This document shows, piece after piece, positions 11,144-21,812 of a DNA stretch of 64,000 nucleotides; the stretch's first letter is position 1; every line of letters starts with the position of its first letter. Location of the stretch: the NCBI GenBank assembly GCA_012934845.2, contig WNNJ02001606.1, positions 248,001 to 312,000 on the forward strand, given 5' to 3'. A program made the translations under genes and the position numbers. The stretch comes from Pomphorhynchus laevis. Taxonomy: Eukaryota > Acanthocephala > Palaeacanthocephala > Echinorhynchida > Pomphorhynchidae. Below the pieces are notes generated by a model. That model ran no database searches, was not told where the DNA came from, and saw only the letters and a program-made list of their open reading frames with translations.

Positions 11144-11706
11144 AAGTTCGTTTCACCTTCAGATAGCCGGTTTCGTAATACTGTTTTTGCTTCTTTCAAC
11201 TTTAAACGATCTTCGAGACTCAGATCCTTAAGAATACGATGTGGATAATCTTTAAGTCGAAAACCACGTTTGAGCAAAAGGTCTGCATGTTTTGCGGAAG
11301 ATAATACAACTTTCAACAATCTTGGTTTCTCTACCACCTTTTTTCCAAGTCGAAACAACTTTGTAACCTTCAGAGTAGAAGCTAGCTTCTCATCACCTTC
11401 TAAGAGTAACTGACAGAACACAGTACGGAGGCTGGACACATCATCATTCATACGTGTTTGTGAGTTACTGGCCTTTGATTCAGCGATACCACTAAATAAG
11501 ATATTGCAAGACCTATCTGGATGCGAACGGTAGTTTGTAGAAGGAGCGTTGTCCAAAGAAATGCTCTGACCATTTGAAGGTAAATAATTTCCTGATTTAT
11601 TCTTATTTTTGGCCTTCTGTTTTCTATCGATGGCCCCACTCGAATCGCTACCTCTGATTTCACCCAATTGATGGTATGTCGATCCAGCGTTTCGTGTAGG
11701 TTGCAA
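11065..11706 (-). pseudogene. CR1-like ORF1 C-terminal half (RRM-like nucleic-acid chaperone)
   Basis: 213 codons. Pattern of CR1/Jockey ORF1 C-termini: CNILFSGIAES, a conserved VTKLFRLGKK strand, RPRLLKVVL-like segment (KPRLLKVVLSSAKHADLLLK), RILKDLSLEDRLKLKEAK and a final CIRNFQVVRW strand. Such proteins coat LINE RNA. It overlaps the start of ORF2 by 79 nt. The N-terminal finger domain is absent because the element is 5'-truncated at 11706-11722. Confidence 0.8.
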
Positions 11707-11722
11707 TAGAGTGTTGCGCCAT

Positions 11723-11855
11723 ATTTCATTACTTAATGAAGAAATTAAGGCTAGTGTCCTGGCTTTTAGTGAATCTTGGTTGCACTCGACGGTTAGTGAC
11801 TCAGAATTGGTGATTCCCGGTTATACATCATATCGTTGCGATCGTAGAAATACTG
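11723..11855 (+). repeat. Right copy of 133-bp direct duplication
   Basis: Matches 7370-7502 with one difference (A at 11734 against G in the left copy, by eye). Confidence 0.95.
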
Positions 11856-14232
11856 TTAGCAGCTTAGAATTTGAAACTTGTATGTTTATAAGAAACGAAA
11901 ATATTTTCTAGGATTGCTCGAGTCTGTATGTTATTTTATCTCAAATGTAAGTAGTTAATGGGTAACAAGATAGTTTAAACTGAAAAAAGTCAGTGTATTG
12001 CATCGCAATAATGAAAAGGTCGGCTATCAATCATTATGGTGTAACCTTGAAAGTCCTGGTTCCTCGCTTGTGATTGGGCTTATTTATAGATCTCCTATGA
12101 CATCTACTCAACGTCTTCGAGATGAGTTAGAATGATTTGCCTTTCAAGAAAATTTGATTATTCTAGATGATTTCAATGTCTCATGTAGACTGGTTAACTT
12201 ATTCTCGTTTGAGTGGTTATGATTTTGAATTATCTGAATTACTTGATTCAATAAACGAACTGAATTAATTTCAGCATGTAAAGGAGAACATGCGTTTTAG
12301 AGCTATTTCTAGGAGTATGCTTGATTTATGTTTGTCAAGCAGTGATCTTATTAAAATCAATTATCTCTCGGCAATTGGGAATAGTGATCATTGCTCTATG
12401 TTGATACAGTTCCCGTTCGCTGTACCAAATGTAAATATTTCTCATAAGGAACTAAAGCTGATTACGATATCGTACGTTGTCATCTTGATCATATAGCTCG
12501 GCTGGACCCATTTGTTGTAGGATAGGAAAGTGCATGGACATTTTTTCGCGATACCTCTACTTTATCTTCTCGACAGATATGCACCTTTACACACTTTGTC
12601 TCCAGTAAACACAAGCCATGGTTTGATAGCGAAGTGAGTAATCTTTTGAAAGAGTGTAAGGTGTTGTACCGACGATATCGTGTTTCCCAATGAGAATATA
12701 TGCCATGTCGTAAAGCAAGGAATAAGTTTACGTTCCTTAAAAGGCAAAAGAAATTAGACTTTGAAGAATCACTTACTAAGAACATAAGGTATGAACCGAA
12801 TTTATTTTTCGAATATTGCGCTTCAAAATATCGAAAGGAATAAAATTGTTTCCCTTTACGTTTAAAACATGAAATAGTAGTGGATGATAACGTAGTCGCT
12901 GATACATTCGTTGAGACTTTCTTCCCAATAAGAAAACACTCTATTACATCTCATAATACCATGTATCGGAATTACTTACCATCCAACTTACCTTCGCAAA
13001 TTTTAATCGATAGTGTATTTACTCAACTTCGACGATTAAAATGCTGTCACTCTGCTGGGCCTGACGGATTGCCATCCGTGTTTCTTCGAGAATTAGCTTC
13101 TAAAGTTTGCGAACCACTGCAACGAATATTTATGTTCTCTATATCACAGTCAGAGATTCCCAAAGATTGGACAAAATATATAGTTGTCTAGTATTAAGAA
13201 AGGTGATAGGTCATGTGCTGATAATTTTAGACCAGTGAGTCTCACGTGCATTTGCTGTAAAGTTCTGGAGCGTGTAATTTTGTTGGAAATCATTCGACCC
13301 ATTTCCAGTAATATACTGCATCCTGCTCAACACGGTTTTCGCATGTATATGTCAACCTCCTCTAATTTGCTGGTTTCAATAGATGATTGGGTGAGTGCAT
13401 TTGACATCGGCGTTGATACAGATGTAATATTATCGACTTATTCCATGCATTTGATACTATTGACCATAACATATTAATAAACAAACTTATAGGATATGGC
13501 TTAATTATTTGGTTATTGATTGGATATGTGCTTATCTTCCACATAGAACCGCCGGAGTTCGTGTAAATAGTATATTGTCGAATTGGATTCATGTATCTAG
13601 TGGTGTACCACAAGGATCTATTTTGGGACCTATCTTATTCAACTTGTATGTCAACGAGCTTCCGTCCTTAATGCTATCAAAAACTTCAATGCATTCTGAA
13701 GACCTCAAGATATATCGTCGTATAGTTAGTAATAGCGACAGACACATCCTACAGTATGATTTAAATACATTAGATACTTGGCCAGTTAAACATTTAGTTA
13801 TTAATATAGCGAAATGTGCTCACATGCATATATGCAGCAAGTTTCTGTCAACTACATATTTCATTGACTCACAAATCATTTTGCTCATTAGTGAATATCG
13901 CGATTTGGGTGTGGTGTATTAGTGTATGTATTAATGGTGTATTATTAGTGTATTAGTGTTTTATTATAGTATGTATTAATGGTGCATTAGTGTATAGCGA
14001 TTTGGGGTGTTGTCTGATAATATTAGTACTAAGAAAAATACAGAGGCTATATGTGCTAAAGCTAACGGAATTTCTGGGATGATCCATAGGAGTTTTAGTA
14101 AAATGAAGATTGACACATTTCGTGTATTTTCCAATACCTTATGTTCATCTGTATTAAATTATTGCTCAACAGTATCCTATCCCGTTAGTAAAGGGGAAGA
14201 GCTACAATCAGTTAGAAGCTACAATCAGTCAT
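11723..14232 (+). mobile_element. CR1-like LINE (family B, copy B4), 3' part: endonuclease and RT
   Basis: Continues the element split at 7545. Blocks in order: FSESWLHSTV and RRNT (repeat copy), SSLEFETC, LIYRSPMTST (about 12075-12110), LDDFNVSC, the SDHCSML block (12290-12496), then RT in pieces: SAGPDGLPSVF (12880-13191), NFRPVSLTCICCKVLERVI (13184-13477), SSGVPQGSILGPILFNLYV and SEDLKIYRR (13509-13922), and a thumb start (14007-14220). Many frame changes and stops; much older than the LINE inserted into it. A short TATTAGTG-type tandem insertion (about 13915-13995) with a duplicated GCGATTTGGG splits the thumb. Confidence 0.82.
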
Positions 14233-15538
14233 GCTATCAGTTAGAAGCCACCCTTAAGGAATTACTCATACGATTTTCGCCCCGTAAAACCGTTGCAAAT
14301 CGTATACACCATAAACCTTGGTTTGACAAAGAGTTAAAGAATGCTTTAAAATTAAAAAAATGAAATTCCAGTTGTTTTCTAATAATAGTATTGATTACTG
14401 TAGGTATAAAGAGGCCAGAAATCGGTTCACATTTCTTAAACGCTTCAAACAATGTCAATTTGAAGAGAAAATTGCTCAAATGTCAATTCATAATCCTAAA
14501 TCCGTATTCAATTATGCTAATTTCAACAACAAAAATAAACACATTGGTTCACTTGTTGATACTGATGGTTGCACATTGATTAAATATGATGACATAGCGA
14601 ATGCTTTCGCTCAACATTTTTGCATAGGAGTTCGTAAATCTTCCTCCGTCACCTATGCCTCGAACTGTCCATCGAATATAAACATTCTTCAGATGTTTTC
14701 TGTTAATGATGTAGTGCTAGAGCTCAAGCGGCTTAAATCGTCAGGTTCTATTTGTCCTGATCGTTTACCACCGGTATTTCTCAAGAATATCGCTGATGTT
14801 ATCGGCATACCACTATATTGGATTTGTGTCGCCTCCTTGTACTTCGGTTGTATACCGATGAATTGGAAAATTTCGTTGATAAGGCCCGTTTTGAAGAAAG
14901 GTGATCCATCTTCAGTTGAAAATTATCGCCCGATAAGTCTAACGTGTGTATTCTGTCGAGTTTTGGAAAGGATAATATACCACATTCTAAGCGATTATCT
15001 AGAATCCAACAAATTATTGTAACAATCAACATGGATTTCGAAGGGATCGCTCAACAATCACTAATCTCTTGATTGCCCAGAATAGCTGGGGTTCGTCAGT
15101 TGATAAGGGCTTTGATGTTGATATAGTATTTTTTGATTTTTCAAAAGCGTTTGATATGGTTCCACATGACATCTTGATTCAGAAAATGCGTGCTCTAAAC
15201 ATTGATCCACTTATTATTCGCTGGATAAAAGAATTTTTATCTAACAGATTCTATCAGGTTGTTGTAAATGGTTCTCTTTCTGATCCTTATCCGGTCAATG
15301 TTGGAGTTCCGCAGGGTTCGGTCCTCGGCCCATTGTTATTCTGTATTTTCATTAATGACCTTCCTTCCATTTTGAACTCACACTCTCTTTTATATGCAGA
15401 CGACCTAAAAATTTGGCAGGCTATCCGGTCAGATTCGGACACGGTGCTAGTTCAATCGGATATCGACAGCATTTCCAACTGGGCTTATATGAATGGTCTG
15501 TCACTGAATATATCAAAGTGTGCTTGTATGTGTTTACA

Positions 15539-15628
15539 ATTATTATTTCGACAAACAGACGAGCAAAGCTCACAGTTGCACTGTTAAAAAAAAGAAAAGG
15601 AAAAGTAAAGAAAAAAAAAGACTCACAA
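15539..15628. repeat. Left arm of 90-bp perfect inverted repeat
   Basis: Exact reverse complement, by eye, of 16272-16361. It lies inside RT-coding sequence right after KCACMCLQ, where related LINEs have no such insertion, and it shifts the frame. Confidence 0.93.
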
Positions 15629-16271
15629 TCACGCAGTCATAGTGTGTATCCAACTTATCATCTTGAGGATCAGAACATTAAAGTAGTAACTCGTCTTAGC
15701 GACCTTGGAATAGTAGTTGCGAATGATTTTTCGACTAGTTGGAATACTGAGTTGGCTTGCTCGAAAGCAAATCGAATGGTTGGGATGATTCGTAGAACTT
15801 TTAGTGTGTTGAGTCCAGTTTCATTTAGAGCACTCGCCAACGCATTTATGATCAGTCATCTTACCTATGCATCACAATGTTCGTTCCCAAGAACAGTATA
15901 CGAGAAAAGTAGAATTGAAAATGTGCTGCGCCGGGCAACTAAGCTCGTAAATTCAGTTAAAGCCTTACCTTATAATGAAAGGCTAAAAAAACTTGGTATG
16001 GTTTCTATAAGCGACCTTCGGTTTCGGCGAGATATGTGTTCAACATGGGAAGCTTTACACAAGGGAAATCACGTCTTAAGAGAATTGATGACTGTTCGGA
16101 AAAGTCGGGCTTTGCGTGGACACAATTTTACTTTAGCCCATCGCCGAGTTATACGCTCTAAAACTGTACAATTTGGACACCGAATCGTAAGTAAGTGGAA
16201 CCGATTAAGTGAAGAAATTGTCAACTCAAGATCGGTTTCAGCATTCAAACATAAACTTTTGTGACTTTTGT

Positions 16272-16361
16272 TTGTGAGTCTTTTTTTTTCTTTACTTTTC
16301 CTTTTCTTTTTTTTAACAGTGCAACTGTGAGCTTTGCTCGTCTGTTTGTCGAAATAATAAT
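16272..16361. repeat. Right arm of 90-bp perfect inverted repeat
   Basis: 3' UTR of copy B5, immediately after the ORF2 stop at 16262-16264. Matches the arm at 15539-15628 in inverse orientation; the arms could fold over a 643-nt loop. Confidence 0.93.
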
Positions 16362-16448
16362 GAGAGAATTTATTATACCTCTTTACCTTTCGGTACTGGG
16401 TAAACAAAATAAATACACCAAAAGTTTATCAATTTTATAAATTGTATT

Positions 16449-16946
16449 TCAAAATCTTCTCCTACTGTCAATATCGGATAGTGACATATTTTTCAAAATT
16501 GGGCAAGTGAAGATATGCAGGTTAGATGCGCATTCATTTTTGCAAAGAACACAAATGCACAAAGAGCACCGTGCATGTACTGGAATTCTAATAGCGCAGA
16601 ATTTATCGTGATATCCATGGACAAATGCTCTCCAGATCAGCGGTCTTTTCCTTGCACAGGGTTCTCTCCATTTAGTCTGTAAGAATGCCGGAGTAAGATA
16701 AAATTCAGAATCCAATGACGTCGTCTTTCGAAAGAACATGTTCAGGTTAGTAGTAAATGATGCAGTGTGTTCAAGATTAAATGTTGAGCAGATGTATTTA
16801 GAGCAAGGTTCTAGCGATAATAGTATCGCTAGAACCGATGAAGAACATTTTGGTGAGACTCCAACAATTCGCTTCACGAATCTCCATTGACACCTGTCCA
16901 ACTGCTGAAAATTGAAGGGACTTAAATCCGACCAGATAACTGGCAA
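16449..16946 (-). pseudogene. Family C ORF2 C-terminal tail with zinc-knuckle-like Cys/His motif
   Basis: WRFVKRIVGVSPKCSSSV matches the equivalent part of copy C2. The end carries RCSLCICVLCKNE followed by H-x4-C (NLHIFTCPIL), a C-x2-C...H-x4-C motif common at LINE ORF2 C-termini, where it may contact RNA. Confidence 0.75.
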
Positions 16947-17520
16947 AGCATATAAACTATGGGAAGCAACATACTTCGAAAATACCGGAGGGCTCCTGAG
17001 AAAGATAAAGAACCTAAGTTTTTTGCATAAGAGGTTGCTACAACTAACTTCGAGGATTTACGATGTAGGTGTTCAGTAAATGACCATTTCGACGAAAGTA
17101 ATACTCCCAAATAATTGTAACTATTGCAGAATTCTAAATCTACATTGCCTATTCTCAGCATGTCACATCGACGCAAAGGTCCACCTAACCGAAATTTAAG
17201 GGCTTTCGATTTATTTACATTCACCGTCAACTGATTTGATAAACAATAGGATGACAGAGCATCTAACGCACTTTGAGCGGATAAAAGATCTTTGGCTAAT
17301 ATTACTAGATCGTCGGCATAGAGGGTACAAGAGACTTCATTCGATGCATGACGAAGATGCATAGGCAAATCCATAACAAAAAAGGAAAATAATATAGGGC
17401 TGAGTGGATCTCCCTGTAAAAATCAGATACTTTAAGGCGATTAGGCTGAAGCACAGAATAAATAAGATACAAAAAGCGACCACTAACGGACACTGGTGGA
17501 AAGTTTATCAAGTAACAAAG
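16922..17520 (-). pseudogene. Family C RT, palm motif C and thumb
   Basis: SCTLYADDLVILAKDL is RT motif C with the DD pair. NQLTVNVNKSKALKFRLGG and YNYLGVLLSSKWSFTEH follow, the usual LINE thumb order. The bases between 17375 and 17520 carry the motif B region in shifted frames. Confidence 0.8.
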
Positions 17521-18760
17521 AACGATTCACTGTGTCAAATGCTCGCTCAAAGTCAACAAAAGTAGCATACAACGGTCTACGATTAGCGAAACAATTGGTG
17601 ACTTCGTCACGGACATGCTTTATTGCATCGGACGTTGATCTTTTCGGGCGGAATCCATACTGCTCCGTAGGTAAGAGATGCTCGCGAAACTTAATAAGGC
17701 GCATATACATTATATGAGTCAATAACTTATAACTGTGATTCAATATCGCAATCCCCCTGTACGCATCCAGTGAATCATAGTCACCTTTGCCCTTATGCAG
17801 GATCTTAATTACACCGTCGCGCCACGAAATCGGAAACGGATGACCTGCAAGAAGTAGATTGAAAAGTTCTGTCCAGTAGTCTATCAAAATATCGATAGTC
17901 GACTTTAACTGTTCTACGCATAATTGATCTAACCCGGCAGCTTTATGATCTTTTAAGATTGATAGGGATCTTACGACTACAAATGGCGTAAAAGGTAAAT
18001 TCAGAGGATCTGAACCGTATATTGAATTTATGCATGAAACTGAAGATAAACGTATAGGCATGTCTTCTAATATTGAATGGCGCAAAATAGATTGGAAGTG
18101 TGATTTCCAATTTTCTATTTGAATCCTGGAATATGTTCCAATGTTAGCTTTCTTAAGTATCCACGGTGTCGACTCCGCCTTAGACAATTCCCGTCGTTCA
18201 ATCTCTAAACGTCGTGCTCTACGATACATCGATACAAGTTTAACGTAAAGCCTACGTAAATCTACAAAATCTTTCCTTACCGTTAAATCGAACCGATAAC
18301 TTTTATTTAATTGAATTAAATGTTGCTGGAACTGTTTAAACCAAGCGGGTTTTACTAGGTATGAGTTTTTTTTGGAATAGTCGGATTCATATCTACAAGC
18401 CGATAGAAGGGTGGAAATTACAGAAGTAATGCTGTTCCCCAGTTCTCCTGATCTAAGGAATTGAAAAGCTAGATTTATTTGACTATAATCAATTGCTGAA
18501 GTACATAATTTCCTGCTAGGTTGACGGGGCAAATCTATTGATTGTATGTTGTATATGCAATCGAAAATACACGAGACAGGTTTGTGTTTACGAACTAACG
18601 CCCATTTTGAAGATAGTACTAGCCCTATATGTCTTACATGCACGTTAGTAAATATGATGTCTATACAGCTTTTACCTGTAGAAGATTCGTAGGACCAATT
18701 TTCATTAGGGACGTATAACTTTAGATTTATAGACTTAAAGTAATTGACAAGAATTCGCAA
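17483..18760 (-). pseudogene. Family C ORF2: endonuclease end, linker and RT N-terminal half
   Basis: 425 codons open. GKSCIDIIFTNVHVRHIGL is the late endonuclease block. The linker includes KPAWFKQFQQHLIQLNKSYR and a basic RRARRLEIERRE helix. RT blocks are HKAAGLDQLCVEQLK, ILHKGKGDYDSLDAYRGI, TEQYGFRPKRSTSDAIKHVR and ATFVDFERAFDTVNRSLLLD (motif A, catalytic Asp). The frame is lost shortly after. Confidence 0.85.
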
Positions 18761-19236
18761 TTTTCCTGTGATTGGACTGGTGAATCTTGCATTAAAATCT
18801 CCTGCGATAATTATCGGGACTGTGCTGTTTAGAGTTGAAAGAAGCTGAGAAATTTCGTCAATTATATCTGCCGCGGTAAGTGTGGGTTTGAAATATCATG
18901 CGATAAAAGTGATGACAGGTGTTTCAAGCAGTATAGAATTCAGCAAATACCTACATTGCCAATCCCTGAAGGCGGGGCGACCACCCGCGGGGGTATTCCA
19001 CCCGCGGGGCGACCACGAATGCCCAATAAAGCAGGATTGTCAAATGTATAAAAACCAGGTAAAGAATAATTATTAGTAAACATGGTCTCTAATAGTACCA
19101 CAACGTGAAAGGTATCGAACCAGGATTCAATACCTTGCTCGATCAAAGACGCCAAACCTTCCACATTAAATAGTAACAGTCTAAAAGACTTGTGGTGCTC
19201 ACAAACCTGACTACCACTTCTTGCAGAAGAGGATAG
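18761..19236 (-). pseudogene. Family C ORF2 N-terminus: AP endonuclease, scrambled frames
   Basis: IIIAGDFNARFTSPITGK (the GDFN block) is in register with the next piece. The upstream block reads VEGLASLIEQGIESWFDTF, then NYSLPGFYTFDNPALLG, then GRPAGGI; the order E-x-W, folded strand, R-G/P-x-G-G-I is the standard LINE endonuclease pattern. A GC-rich direct repeat, GCGGGGCGACCAC at 18972-18984 and 19004-19016, lies in the GRPAGGI stretch. Confidence 0.75.
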
Positions 19237-20304
19237 TCATATAGACGATCCATCCATTAATGAGGAATTAACGGGTGTTGTGCCTACCTTTCCATTATTC
19301 GGTCTACGAACAATTTGAAAATTTCTAATTATGTAATTACTATTTGGGTTTGCAAGTCTTTTCTCTTGTAGCTGTTTGCGCAGAACCTGATTGGCAACAC
19401 GCTCTTCGGGGGAAAAATCCGGCATGATGTAAACATTCCTAAAACGATCAACTTTTCTCAATTTATAAGAGTTTGATAAAACGTTGCTGGCCGTTACCTC
19501 GTCCGTTGAAACTAAAGTCCACGGAGGAATGTCTGTTCTTTTGGCTGGAAGTCGATGGACCTTAATTGAAAATTTTGCAGTTATTTGAATGCCTACAGCG
19601 GATAAAATGTCTCTAACACTAGCTTCATCATCCGCTGTATTTGGTAGATTGCGTATAATAAAATTTGACGAGCGCAAAGCTGATTTTTTGCAACTGTTAA
19701 TGATTTCCAACGGGGAGCAGATACTTGATTTAATATTAGAAGTGGCAAGGATAGAACGCGTTACTTCTCTACGTACTACACTTGCGAAACTACGATTCTG
19801 AAATGGAGAGGGTTTGTGAGATGATAGATTTTGAGAAAGGTTAGAAGATATTTCCTTGGATTGTGCTAATTTTAGTTCATCGATCTTAGCCTCCAAATTG
19901 CTTATAGCAACATTCGCCTGTTCTAAGGATTGTTCTTTAGTTGTAATGCGTTTTGCAGCACAAATTCCACAGATGAATCGCTGAAGAAAGAAATGTCGAG
20001 ATACCCTACGAGGAGACTTGACAACAGTATATAAAGAACAACCAAAACCGTCACATTTCAATTCAAATGACACGTACTCGCTAGAATCATCGTGACTTAA
20101 CGGAATGGAATTAAGCTTATCTACGCTACGTGCAGTAAGCTGAGACAAGTATGCAGATGTGGGAGCGTCAATAGAAGAATTCGCACGGTTGGAACACCTG
20201 CTACCAGGAAGACAATCGACACAGAGTTTGCCGGACTTTGCACACAAACAGCTCTTGCAAACAGCATTTCGACTATTACATTGGCAACAATGAGAAGCAG
20301 ACAT
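19237..20304 (-). CDS. Family C ORF1: CXC finger, PHD-like finger, coiled coil, RRM-like domain
   Basis: 355 codons, intact from MSASHCC to the stop. Residues 6-38: CCQCNSRNAVCKSCLC and C-x5-C-x2-C continuation ending in CSN, the same Cys pattern as family A. Residues about 83-118: CDGFGCSLYTVV then RFICGICA, a short PHD-like finger shared with family B ORF1. Residues about 122-150: heptad-like helix (SLEQANVAISNLEAKIDELK). C-terminal half: SNFIIRNLPNTADD and YIIRNFQIVRR flanking an RRM-like fold. The likely role is RNA binding and packaging of the LINE transcript. The intact frame suggests a fairly young copy although its ORF2 is broken. Confidence 0.85.
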   Translation of the reverse strand: MSASHCCQCNSRNAVCKSCLCAKSGKLCVDCLPGSRCSNRANSSIDAPTSAYLSQLTARSVDKLNSIPLSHDDSSEYVSFELKCDGFGCSLYTVVKSPRRVSRHFFLQRFICGICAAKRITTKEQSLEQANVAISNLEAKIDELKLAQSKEISSNLSQNLSSHKPSPFQNRSFASVVRREVTRSILATSNIKSSICSPLEIINSCKKSALRSSNFIIRNLPNTADDEASVRDILSAVGIQITAKFSIKVHRLPAKRTDIPPWTLVSTDEVTASNVLSNSYKLRKVDRFRNVYIMPDFSPEERVANQVLRKQLQEKRLANPNSNYIIRNFQIVRRPNNGKVGTTPVNSSLMDGSSI

Positions 20305-20640
20305 TTTTCTTTTGTAATTAGCTTGAACAATGATTGCTGCTCGACACTCGTTGCTCGAAGGTTGTCGTAATATTGCTTGTCAGTAGATTGTTTGTAATTT
20401 GTGTATTTACTTTAGATTGTATGTTATTTATTGTATTTACTTTAGATTGTATTTACTTTAGATCTCAAACTTTTTTGATGTAATAATAATAAAGACGTTC
20501 GTCTAAACGGGTTTTGATCTTCTATAATCTAAGCTATGAAGAGCGATTAAGTCGTCTTAGTATGCCGTCATTATCCTCACACAGGGCACCAAACGACCTC
20601 AAGACGATTTAGTGTGCAATGCATAATGATAGTGATCCGA
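20305..20640 (-). other. Family C 5' UTR and flank
   Basis: No coding signal. TTTACTTTAGATTGTAT recurs three times near 20407-20463, a short tandem repeat typical of LINE 5' ends. Confidence 0.4.
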
Positions 20641-20672
20641 TACGGTGCCTATTCAAATAGACACCGTATCGG
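20637..20672. repeat. Perfect 11-bp stem hairpin
   Basis: CCGATACGGTG and CACCGTATCGG separated by 14 nt. The loop word ATTCAAATAG recurs again at 20681-20690. It marks the left edge of the family D copy. Confidence 0.9.
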
Positions 20673-20679
20673 AGAGAAG

Positions 20680-21812
20680 TATTCAAATAGAAGAGAGGAT
20701 ACAAGGGTCATTAGGGTAAAAGAGAAAGTAAATTAGATAGCGTAGATTGCAGATAAGAAGAGAATTTATCAGGATTTATGTTACAAGGCGTAAATGATCC
20801 TGAAATAATTGTGTTTAAGATTTTCCAATGAGATTTAAAGTTGGAAGACGACTCGAATTGATTTCGTCAAAAGAGAGTACGCTTAGTACGCATAATAATG
20901 AGATTGAAACGGCGGAAAGAAAGATATGAAGCACATAGATTTGGAGTGAATGAGTTTGGATAACGTTTTAAACGATTAAACACATGAAAAGAGTGACGGA
21001 ATCGACGCTTAGAAAGACGACAGTTGGAATAGAACAAGGGAGGATGGCGCAAGAGCTAAAAACGTCGGAGTCGAATAGGCAAAAGGTGATTGAGAATCGA
21101 CGTTAGTTCAGAATCATACAGAATACATAGATCATCGGGAGAAAGATAGTTAAGTGGAAGCGAAAAGAGTTAAGATTTGAGTAAGGCAGAACAGAGTATA
21201 GGGATATCGAGAAATTTCCAATGTCCACTTGAAGTAGCTAATGTTGGAGGCGGAGAAGGAGGATGAGGATGAGTAAGTGACAAGGAAATGATTGGACAAA
21301 CTAGGATAAGTAATTGACAAGGAGGTATAGTCATTGAAGCAGTTGGGAACAGCAATGATGTCGAGAGCACCACCGAGAATACGAGTGAGGCTTGGACGAA
21401 TGTTAAAGTCACCGAGAACAAAAGATAGAATATGATACAATGAACAGTGAGAAAGAAGATCCACAAGGTCGTTAAAGAACACACGTAAGGGGCGGCTGTG
21501 CCTGGACGGTATACAATCACAAGTTCCATAGGGAAAGGAGTTGAAAATATGCAGAGTAATTTAAAAGTGTAACGGATGTTAGCGTTAATTTTACGCAGAA
21601 ACATTAAGCGACGAGCAGTGGCAACAATACCACCGTGGTTAGAAGCATTAGATGTGGGAGAGACAATTGGACGAGCTGATTTAACTAAAGAACAACTAGA
21701 GCGACATAGACGACGAATACCAAGATCGTCAGACTCAAAGTGCCAGGATTAGATAATGCAAAGAATATCGAAAGATTTGATCGAAGATACCAAAAAGCCG
21801 ATCAGCTTTATG
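20680..21812 (-). mobile_element. L2/CR1-like LINE (family D, copy D7), endonuclease part
   Basis: Antisense AP-endonuclease coding remnant: MELVIVYRPG, then a LGDFNI-type block (VLGDFNIRPS), ILGGALDIIAVPNCFNDYT and SNHFLVTYSS in the order expected. Over its length it matches copy D8 (27415-28640) closely but with more damage. The RT half is absent. It ends at 21812 where a family C fragment begins. Confidence 0.75.

Larger units (their letters stand above)
8021..11722 (-). mobile_element. CR1-like LINE (family B, copy B3), nearly complete, nested in copy B4
   Basis: Reads right to left. ORF1 end (11065-11706), ORF2 endonuclease (10556-11143) and ORF2 RT (8109-10490). The 3' UTR lies at 8021-8108 and carries the family hairpin AGCC-4 nt-GGCT (8035-8046). 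The 5' end is truncated inside ORF1: the PHD-like finger is missing. One frame change separates the two ORF2 pieces (between 10490 and 10556). It interrupts B4 and is flanked by the 133-bp direct duplication, so it is younger than B4. Confidence 0.88.
14233..16400 (+). mobile_element. CR1-like LINE (family B, copy B5), 5'-truncated
   Basis: Begins in the linker after the endonuclease (HHKPWFDKELKNALKLKK) directly behind the broken end of B4. RT in two main pieces: 14360-15022 (NYRPISLTCVFCRVLERII) and 15069-15587 (IVFFDFSKAFDMVPH, GVPQGSVLGPLLFCIFINDL, LLYADDLKIW). The thumb and C-terminus follow at about 15630-16264 in another frame (HSVYPTYHLEDQNIKVVTR; RRATKLVNSVKALPYNERLK; FGHRIVSKWNRL). 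Between them sits a 90-bp inverted copy of the element's own 3' UTR (15539-15628). A stop and frame change near 15020-15060 break the RT once more. Confidence 0.85.
16440..20330 (-). mobile_element. Two-ORF AP-endonuclease LINE (family C, copy C1), near full length
   Basis: Right to left: ORF1 (19237-20304), endonuclease (about 18640-19236), RT (16922-18640) and a C-terminal CCHC-like tail (16449-16946). The RT belongs to a group with KGKGD-x4-DAYRGIAIL, unlike the CR1-like copies. Frame changes occur in the endonuclease, after the RT motif A, and before the tail. A second, shorter copy (C2) is at 21813-22925. Confidence 0.87.
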
